Part shown: piece after piece, positions 13,662 through 18,372 of the stretch | Position numbering within the stretch: position 1 is the first letter of the stretch | How the letters are laid out: each line of letters opens with the position of its first letter | Origin: Pseudomonadota bacterium | GTDB lineage: Bacteria; Desulfobacterota; Desulfobacteria; Desulfobacterales; RPRI01 | DNA: 18,372 bases | Assembly (NCBI GenBank): GCA_018830925.1 | Contig: JAHJRK010000114.1 | Span: 1-18,372 of the forward strand | Reading direction: 5' to 3' | Program-made: the position numbers and the translations under genes | The notes under the pieces: model-generated | Told to the model about the DNA's origin: nothing | What the model saw: only the letters and a program-made list of their open reading frames with translations | The model's database searches: none

Positions 13662-14291
13662 TTGGCAAGATATACAGGTGCAGTATGCAGGCAATGCCGG
13701 CGGGAAAATTTAAAATTATTTCTTAAAGGGGATCGCTGTTATTCGGATAAATGCGCGTTTGACAGGCGAAGCTATTCCCCGGGACAGCATGGCCAGCGGC
13801 GCGGGAGAAAAATATCTGATTACGGAGTTCAGCTGAGAGAAAAACAAAAAGCAAAACGCATGTATGGGCTTTCAGAAAAGCAGTTTCATCTTTTTTTTGA
13901 AAGAGCCGAGCGGCAGAAGGATATTACCGGAACAAACCTCCTCATATTGCTGGAAAGAAGACTTGATAATGTGGTCTACAGGCTTGGTTTCACTGGTTCG
14001 CGTTCCCAGGGACGTCACTTTGTAAAACATAATCACTTCCGTGTTAACGGCAAAAAAATCAACATTCCATCATATCTGATAAAAACTGGAGATATAATAG
14101 AGATAAATGAGACCAGCCGGAATGTAAAAGCGATAAGCGAATCTTTGGAAGCTGTTGTTCGAAGAGGTATTCCACAGTGGCTTGAATTGGAAAAAGAAAA
14201 TCTTAAGGGAAGAGTAAAAAGCTTTCCTGTCCGCGAAGATATCACGATGCCTATCCAGGAACAGCTTATAGTGGAACTTTATTCTAAATAA
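13662..14291 (+). CDS. rpsD: 30S ribosomal protein S4, cysteine-containing form (TTG start)
   Basis: S4 is a primary 16S rRNA binder that nucleates the 30S body and affects fidelity; in E. coli it represses the alpha operon. The 209-residue product has the zinc-type N-terminus with C9, C12, C26 and C31, the SYSPGQHGQRRGRK region, and the S4 RNA-binding domain starting at ERRLDNVVYRLGF. The start is TTG at 13662 under AAGGAGG (13650-13656). The family N-terminus MARYTG fits exactly. It is followed by an unusually long 158-bp gap to rpoA. Confidence 0.98.
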   Translation: MARYTGAVCRQCRRENLKLFLKGDRCYSDKCAFDRRSYSPGQHGQRRGRKISDYGVQLREKQKAKRMYGLSEKQFHLFFERAERQKDITGTNLLILLERRLDNVVYRLGFTGSRSQGRHFVKHNHFRVNGKKINIPSYLIKTGDIIEINETSRNVKAISESLEAVVRRGIPQWLELEKENLKGRVKSFPVREDITMPIQEQLIVELYSK

Positions 14292-14327
14292 TAATATAAC
14301 GGGGCAGGCGACATTCCTTAAATAAAA

Positions 14328-14344
14328 GTGTTTTGCTGAAACAC
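14328..14344 (+). other. Small hairpin in the rpsD|rpoA gap
   Basis: GTGTTT (14328-14333) and AAACAC (14339-14344) form a six-pair stem with a five-base loop, followed by CCC. There is no T-run. It lies in the long leader ahead of rpoA. Its role, if any, is unknown. Confidence 0.3.
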
Positions 14345-14384
14345 CCATATACCATGCCGTACAAGTATGGAAAGCAGTCCGTAT

Positions 14385-14412
14385 TTGAACGCTTCACTAT
14401 ATGAATTATAAA
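14385..14412 (+). promoter_or_regulatory. Possible internal promoter for rpoA-rplQ
   Basis: TTGAAC at 14385-14390 and TATAAA at 14407-14412 are 16 bp apart, resembling a sigma-70 promoter, about 37 bp before the rpoA ATG. The 158-bp gap is much larger than others in the cluster that lack repeats, so a separate promoter that adjusts RNA polymerase alpha levels is plausible. AT-rich DNA produces such matches by chance, so this is tentative. Confidence 0.3.
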
Positions 14413-14449
14413 AAGGTGTCCTCTGAAAAAAAATCTGGAGAAAATAAAA

Positions 14450-15469
14450 ATGGCATCAAATGAACTTATGTACATGAACTGGCAAGAGATGATAACGCCC
14501 GAGAAGGTTCAGGTAACCGGTATGCCGAATTACGGCAAGTTCGTTTGTGAACCTCTTGAAAGAGGATTTGGAATAACTATCGGTAATGCATTAAGGCGTG
14601 TAATACTCTCCTCGCTTTATGGCGCCGCTATAGTATCGGTAAAATTCGATTCCGTTTTTCATGAATTCAGCGTGATACCGGGTGTACTTGAAGATGTCTC
14701 TGAAATTATACTTAATCTTAAAGATGTGCGGTTCAGGGTTGCCGATAATAGTCCGAAAATCATGCGTATAGAAGCAAAGGGTGAGTGTAAATTAACGGCG
14801 CGGGATTTTGTAAGTGATGATGGCAAATGTGAGGTTTTGAATCCTGATCATCATATCGCGACACTGGCGGAAAATGCAGTTTTAAAAGCGACCATGACAG
14901 TAAAGGTTGGAAAAAGTTATTCCTTATCCGAAGCAAACAAGGATGAAAACGCACCTGTAGGTACTATTCCGATAGATTCCATATTTTCACCCATAAAGCG
15001 TGTAAACTATGTGGTAGGAAATGCCCGTGTCGGACAGAGAACCGATTATGACAAGCTTACAATGGAAGTCTGGACCGACGGGAGTATTTCACCTGAGGAG
15101 GCGGTTTCATATTCGGCGAAAATATTAAAAGAACAGATGACGATATTCATCAATTTTGATGAAAAACTCGAGCCCGAAGCGGAGAAAAAAACAGACAAGC
15201 GGCAAAAACCTCAGTTTAATGAAAATCTTTACCGGAGCGTTGAAGAGCTTGAGCTTTCAGTAAGAAGCGCAAATTGCTTGAAAAACGCAGATATTCTGAA
15301 GATATATCAGCTTGTCAGCAAGACAGAAGCGGAAATGCTCAAGACCAAGAATTTCGGAAGAAAATCCTTAAACGAGATCAAGGAAGTGCTGAATGAAATG
15401 GGCCTTTCTCTGGGTATGAAACTGGAAGGATTTGTGCCTCCTGAAGAAGAAAAGGCAGAAGGAGAATAG
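14450..15469 (+). CDS. rpoA: DNA-directed RNA polymerase subunit alpha
   Basis: The alpha subunit dimerises to seed RNA polymerase assembly, and its C-terminal domain contacts UP elements and activators. The product is 339 residues, normal. The N-terminal domain has ERGFGITIGNALRR (residues 37-50), the dimerisation and beta-binding region. After a linker rich in charged residues (about 235-262) comes the C-terminal domain from residue 264. Its VRSANCL motif includes R272, the counterpart of E. coli R265 that binds DNA, and it ends with FGRKSLNEIKEVL and GLSLGMKL. The start follows TGGAGA. rplQ begins 8 bp downstream. Confidence 0.98.
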   Translation: MASNELMYMNWQEMITPEKVQVTGMPNYGKFVCEPLERGFGITIGNALRRVILSSLYGAAIVSVKFDSVFHEFSVIPGVLEDVSEIILNLKDVRFRVADNSPKIMRIEAKGECKLTARDFVSDDGKCEVLNPDHHIATLAENAVLKATMTVKVGKSYSLSEANKDENAPVGTIPIDSIFSPIKRVNYVVGNARVGQRTDYDKLTMEVWTDGSISPEEAVSYSAKILKEQMTIFINFDEKLEPEAEKKTDKRQKPQFNENLYRSVEELELSVRSANCLKNADILKIYQLVSKTEAEMLKTKNFGRKSLNEIKEVLNEMGLSLGMKLEGFVPPEEEKAEGE

Positions 15470-15477
15470 ACTGTTAT

Positions 15478-16002
15478 ATGAGACATCGAAACGCAGGTAT
15501 AAAATTAGGAAGAACAAGCAGTCACAGGGAAGCAATGTTCAGAAACATGGTGACATCTCTGTTTAAACATGACCGCATCCGCACCACCGATGTAAAAGCA
15601 AAAGAACTTAAACGCTGGGCGGATAAAATTGTAACTCTTGCGAAACAGGGTGATCTGAGTGCAAGGCGGCAGGCGCTTGCTATCGTGAGGGAAAAAGATG
15701 TTGTTCATAAGCTTTTCGAGGAAGCTTCCGAACGTTTTGGCTCCATATCAGGAGGATATACAAGAGTAGTAAAGGTCGGAAGGCGTCCCGGGGATGCCGC
15801 ACTAATTTCCATCGTTGAGCTTGTCGCCCCGGAGAAGAGTAAAAAGAAAGATGGAACCAAGAAAAAAGCAAAAGCTCCTGTCAAGAAAAAAGACGGAGTC
15901 AAAAAATCTGCCAAAGCAAAAAAGGAAGAGAAAGCAGCATCTGCACCTGAGAAAAGCGGCGCAGGTCCGGTTGCAGAAAAGGCTGCCGATGCCGGTTCCT
16001 GA
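15478..16002 (+). CDS. rplQ: 50S ribosomal protein L17 with Lys/Ala-rich C-terminal extension
   Basis: L17 is located at the tunnel exit side of the 50S subunit. The conserved core covers residues 1-119, from MRHRNAGIKLGRTSSHREAM to ISIVELV. The remaining 55 residues (120-174) form a low-complexity tail: about 19 lysines in the first two-thirds, then an Ala/Gly/Glu-rich end. Within it a 14-residue unit is repeated in tandem (122-135 and 136-149, both opening KKKDG, about 10 of 14 identical). The tail is probably disordered and could bind rRNA on the ribosome surface. AAGGAG lies 13 bp before the start, a long spacing. It is the last gene before the terminator. Confidence 0.96.
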   Translation: MRHRNAGIKLGRTSSHREAMFRNMVTSLFKHDRIRTTDVKAKELKRWADKIVTLAKQGDLSARRQALAIVREKDVVHKLFEEASERFGSISGGYTRVVKVGRRPGDAALISIVELVAPEKSKKKDGTKKKAKAPVKKKDGVKKSAKAKKEEKAASAPEKSGAGPVAEKAADAGS

Positions 16003-16074
16003 TCCGAAACAGCGAACGCAAACACCGCTGCTTGCTTGCGGGGATCTTCAAAAATCATAATAGCTGATACTTAT

Positions 16075-16106
16075 AAAAAGCCCCGGTTAATTAACCGGGG
16101 CTTTTT
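16075..16106 (+). terminator. Rho-independent terminator of the ribosomal cluster
   Basis: A perfect 32-bp palindrome centred between 16090 and 16091: AAAAAGCCCCGGTTAA is followed by its exact complement, ending in CTTTTT. The GC-rich core with flanking A-run and T-run makes a strong intrinsic terminator that would work in both directions. It stands 72 bp after the rplQ stop and separates the ribosomal cluster from the CoA-transferase operon. Confidence 0.93.
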
Positions 16107-16146
16107 CTGTTGTAAATGGCGCAGGTTGCAAAAAAAACTTAATCCC

Positions 16147-16175
16147 TTGACACTTGATTTGCATTCCGATATTTT
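16147..16175 (+). promoter_or_regulatory. Probable sigma-70 promoter of the CoA-transferase operon
   Basis: A consensus -35 TTGACA (16147-16152), a 17-bp spacer and TATTTT (16170-16175) lie 41 bp after the terminator and about 220 bp before the first CoA-transferase gene. The -35 is perfect and the spacing ideal; the -10 matches 4 of 6. The transcript would include the inverted-repeat element at 16207-16368 as a long leader. Confidence 0.6.
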
Positions 16176-16206
16176 CAAAAGCAATCATACAATGAGACCT
16201 TTGAAG

Positions 16207-16368
16207 AACGTCCAATTTTGGCCAAGTACAAGGAAGGCGATAATTTCAACCACAGGAATACATTGAGTATTTCGAGGATAGCGCTATCGGTTAGCGCTTA
16301 CGCTTCACTCCGTGTCACTTCGTGCCGAAATTTGAGCCTGACGCAGTAATCGGGCAAAAGGGGGCGTT
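16207..16368. repeat. 162-bp element with imperfect terminal inverted repeats
   Basis: The ends match as inverted repeats of about 40 bp: 16207-16246 (AACGTCCAATTTTGGCC...) against the complement of 16328-16368 (AACGCCCCCTTTTGCCC...), sharing AACG, CC, TTTTG, CC, TAC and ATTT at corresponding places. Inside are GAATAC/GTATT (about 16255-16272), the palindrome GATAGCGCTATC (16277-16288) and a second TAGCGCTT. It has no reading frame with a ribosome-binding site. It may be a MITE-like repeat, a structured leader RNA or a decayed gene fragment. The rest of the 395-bp gap holds the terminator and the promoter. Confidence 0.5.
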
Positions 16369-16397
16369 ATGCAAAGGTCTCACAATGAGGAGTCGTT

Positions 16398-17312
16398 ATG
16401 GCGCCTGCTTCCAAACTGATGAGTCTCTCTGAAGCCATAAAACGGTATGTACCTGATGGCGCTGAAGTTGTAATGGGCACTTCTCTTGAAACAATGATCC
16501 CCTTCGCGGCCGGCCATGAAATAATAAGACAGCGGAAGAAAAATCTTACCTTAATCGGTCCGATTTCGGATATATTATTCGACAGGCTCATAGGAGCCGG
16601 ATGCGTTCGAAAAACAAGGGCTGCCTGGGTTGGTAATGTTATAACTGGTTCTTCCTATAATTTCAGGCGGGCAGCAGAAGAAGGAACCCTCGAAACGGAA
16701 GATCATTCAAACCTTACCATCTCCATGGCGCTTAATGCCGGGGCAATGGGAGTTCCTTTCATGCCTGCGCTTACAGCTCTGGGAAGTGACCTTTACAAAA
16801 CAAACCAATCTTTAAAAAAAATCACCTGCCCTTTTACGGGCATGATGCTTACCGCCGTTTCCGCTATTAATCCCGCTGTTGCCATAATTCATGTACAGCG
16901 TTCAGATGAATTCGGTAACGCTCATATGTGGGGTAATCTCGGGGTGACAAGGGAGGCATGCCTTGCAAGCCGGCATATTATAATTACCGCAGAAGAAATT
17001 GTATCTCCTGGTGCAATAGAAAGCGACCCGAACCGTGTCATTACTCCGGGTTTTCGTGTCGACGCCGTGGTGCATGCCTCGTGGGGAGCTCATCCTTCCC
17101 CCGTCCCCGGCTATTATAACAGGGATCATAACGCATTCATTGAATACCGAAATGAGAGCAAGACTTCTGAGGCTTTTGAAAAGTGGCTCAGGCTCTGGGT
17201 TGATAATGTTAAAAGCAGCGATGATTATCTCCGGTTGCTGGGAAAAGAAAGAATCATAAAACTTGAATTAAAAAATCATTTGCTTTCCGAACCTGTCGAT
17301 TATGGCTACTGA
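16398..17312 (+). CDS. Class I CoA-transferase, alpha subunit (glutaconate-type)
   Basis: The 304-residue product resembles the A subunit of glutaconate CoA-transferase and its relatives, which move CoA between acyl-CoA and a free acid. It shows a Rossmann-like N-terminal region (SLSEAIKRYVPDGAEVVMGTS), NAGAMGVPFMPALTALGSDL (about residues 112-131), and HVQRSDEFGNAHMWG (about 164-178), a stretch typical of the family. The pairing with the next gene, overlapping by 11 bp, fits a two-subunit enzyme. A GAGGAG site precedes the ATG. The substrate cannot be told. The related actinobacterial IpdA, a ring-cleaving hydrolase, is an alternative family member. It has no visible functional link to the ribosomal cluster. 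Confidence 0.85.
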   Translation: MAPASKLMSLSEAIKRYVPDGAEVVMGTSLETMIPFAAGHEIIRQRKKNLTLIGPISDILFDRLIGAGCVRKTRAAWVGNVITGSSYNFRRAAEEGTLETEDHSNLTISMALNAGAMGVPFMPALTALGSDLYKTNQSLKKITCPFTGMMLTAVSAINPAVAIIHVQRSDEFGNAHMWGNLGVTREACLASRHIIITAEEIVSPGAIESDPNRVITPGFRVDAVVHASWGAHPSPVPGYYNRDHNAFIEYRNESKTSEAFEKWLRLWVDNVKSSDDYLRLLGKERIIKLELKNHLLSEPVDYGY

Positions 17313-18078
17313 TACCGCAGGATACACTCTTTCCGAGCTTATGGTCACTGCGGCTGCACGTGAAATAGCAGACGGAGAAGTCGTTTTTGTCGGTATGAGG
17401 CTCCCACTACTTGGATTTCTTCTCGCGAAACGTACCCATGCCCCCGATGCCGTCGGGATTTACGAGCTCGGGATTGTGCGCGATTCGCCCGCGCCGGAGC
17501 CGATTCTTACGATGGGGGATCTTCCTAATCTTTTCAGGGCAAAATGGCTTTCCGACACATCAGATGTAATGGGTCTTCTTCAAAATGGAACCGTTGACGT
17601 CAGTTTTATAGGGGGAGCCCAGGTCGACCGTTTCGGGAACTTAAATACAAGCTACATAATGAGTTCGGGAAAATTGGCGACAAGACTTCCCGGAAGCGGA
17701 GGGGCCTGCGATCTTGCAGGTCTTTCCCAAAGGCACATCATAATAATGGCGCATGAGAAGCACAGATTTGTTCCGACAGTCGATTATATTACATCTCCGG
17801 GGTACGGGAACGGAGCCGGGTGGCGTGAAAAGTCAGGACTTCCCCGGGGCGGTCCGTCTGCCGTGATAACATCCCGCGGAATTATGAAATTCGATCCTGT
17901 TTCAAAAGAGATGCTTCTTGTTTCAATTCATCCCGGTGTAACTGCCAGGAATATTTTGGATAATACGGGCTGGCCGCTTAAGATAGCGGATACGCTTATA
18001 AAGACTCCTGTCCCTACGGAATATGAACTTAAAGTACTTCGGGAACTCGACCCGGAAGGCTACTGGACAGGGAGTTAA
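17302..18078 (+). CDS. Class I CoA-transferase, beta subunit (glutaconate-type)
   Basis: The 258-residue product is the partner subunit. It has the ELMVTAAAREIADGEVVFVG start, LPLLGFLLAKRTHAPDAV (34-51), and IYELG with Glu55. The catalytic glutamate that forms the CoA thioester in glutaconate CoA-transferase is at position 54 of its B subunit, so Glu55 is a good candidate and points to a true transferase rather than an IpdB-like hydrolase that lacks it. Further family features are DVSFIGGAQVDRFGNLN (about residues 94-110) and HPGV near the C-terminus. The start overlaps the alpha gene by 11 bp with no clear ribosome-binding site, so translation is probably coupled. Confidence 0.85.
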   Translation: MATDTAGYTLSELMVTAAAREIADGEVVFVGMRLPLLGFLLAKRTHAPDAVGIYELGIVRDSPAPEPILTMGDLPNLFRAKWLSDTSDVMGLLQNGTVDVSFIGGAQVDRFGNLNTSYIMSSGKLATRLPGSGGACDLAGLSQRHIIIMAHEKHRFVPTVDYITSPGYGNGAGWREKSGLPRGGPSAVITSRGIMKFDPVSKEMLLVSIHPGVTARNILDNTGWPLKIADTLIKTPVPTEYELKVLRELDPEGYWTGS

Positions 18079-18081
18079 GCG

Positions 18082-18112
18082 CCGGTATTTTAAAACCGGA
18101 CGGCATCTTTTT
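18082..18112 (+). terminator. Possible weak terminator after the CoA-transferase genes
   Basis: CCGGT (18082-18086) and ACCGG (18095-18099) form a short stem with a TTTTAAA-type loop; a run of five T follows after eight bases. The stem is short and the T-run offset, so this is a tentative terminator. Confidence 0.4.
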
Positions 18113-18138
18113 CGGCTTTGTAGACAGATCTTTTTTTC

Positions 18139-18166
18139 TTGACAAAAAACCCCATAGCTGTAATGT
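18139..18166 (+). promoter_or_regulatory. Probable promoter for the gene at the right edge
   Basis: A perfect -35 TTGACA (18139-18144) is followed after 16 bp by TAATGT (18161-18166), a fair -10. It lies about 100 bp before the start of the last gene and after the possible terminator, so the gene is probably its own unit. Confidence 0.45.
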
Positions 18167-18265
18167 AACTTATGAATAAACTTTGGGTAATGAATGTTGT
18201 TTAGATATAGTTCGTTGTTTGGGCAAATAAATCAATAAGTAGGGCATTAATGAAAGGAGGCACAG

Positions 18266-18372
18266 ATGAAATTCAGTAAAATGTCAGTTTTGATAGCGCT
18301 CTTTACAGTCTGTTTTGTGCTGTCGGGTAGTCTTGCTCTTGCTGGTGCTCCAGAACCAGCCAGTGCTCCAGC
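18266..18372 (+). CDS. Secreted protein of unknown function, N-terminal fragment
   Basis: Thirty-five codons are visible before the window ends. They form a classic Sec signal peptide: basic start MKFSK, a hydrophobic core (about residues 7-22), and a likely signal peptidase I site after ALA at residues 24-26. The mature part begins GAPEPASAP, rich in Ala and Pro, with a GCTCCAG-type repeat in the DNA. The start is firm: AAAGGAGG at 18253-18260 is one of the best ribosome-binding sites in the window. I do not recognise the family; a periplasmic or cell-surface protein with a proline-rich linker is the most that can be said. Confidence 0.75.
   Translation, partial: MKFSKMSVLIALFTVCFVLSGSLALAGAPEPASAP

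Noticed and set aside
16036..16266. Open frame of 76 codons after rplQ
   Set aside because: It reads straight through the terminator palindrome and promoter-like site and has no Shine-Dalgarno.

Overview
The window is an almost complete bacterial S10-spc-alpha ribosomal protein cluster, all on the + strand. It enters in the last 46 codons of tuf (EF-Tu) and runs rpsJ-rplC-rplD-rplW-rplB-rpsS-rplV-rpsC-rplP-rpmC-rpsQ-rplN-rplX-rplE-rpsN-rpsH-rplF-rplR-rpsE-rpmD-rplO-secY-map-infA-rpmJ-rpsM-rpsK-rpsD-rpoA-rplQ (1-16002). The cluster closes with a perfect-palindrome terminator (16075-16106). Next come an intergenic stretch with a promoter-like site and a 162-bp inverted-repeat element, then a two-gene operon for a class I (glutaconate-type) CoA-transferase (16398-18078). 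The last 107 bases open a gene for a secreted protein that runs off the end.

The organism is probably a Gram-negative anaerobe of the Desulfobacterota, perhaps Desulfobacterales. This is inferred from the overall character of the proteins, the tuf-rpsJ junction, and the glutaconate-type CoA-transferase next door. No single marker proves it. Ribosomal proteins S4, S14, L24 and L36 all carry cysteine (zinc-ribbon) motifs. The adk gene often found between secY and map is absent.

The genes form one expression unit for ribosome assembly (S and L proteins), translation start (IF1), nascent-chain export and processing (SecY, methionine aminopeptidase) and transcription (RNA polymerase alpha). Most gaps are under 75 bp, with overlaps at rplD/rplW and rpmD/rplO and direct abutment at rplO/secY. 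Five genes start with TTG (rpsC, rpsN, rpsE, rpsM, rpsD). All five encode small-subunit proteins and have near-perfect Shine-Dalgarno sequences.

The main anomaly is a family of modular hairpin repeats in six otherwise plain gaps of the cluster: tuf|rpsJ, rpsC|rplP, rplX|rplE, rplE|rpsN, rpsE|rpmD and infA|rpmJ. Module A is about 95-105 bp with GCCGTT...AACGGC ends, often flanked by TAA. Module B is about 60-90 bp with a long AGTAAGTT...AACTTACT hairpin. Module C is a short CCCC/GGGG hairpin that moves relative to B. The modules occur as A-B composites (three), A alone (two, one inverted) and B alone (one, inverted). Base changes between copies often keep the predicted pairing through G-U pairs. 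In two gaps the element starts exactly at the upstream gene's TAA stop within a TAA...TAA pair, and in one the inverted element supplies the Shine-Dalgarno of rpmJ. I know of no named family matching these repeats, and this is the best candidate here for something undescribed.
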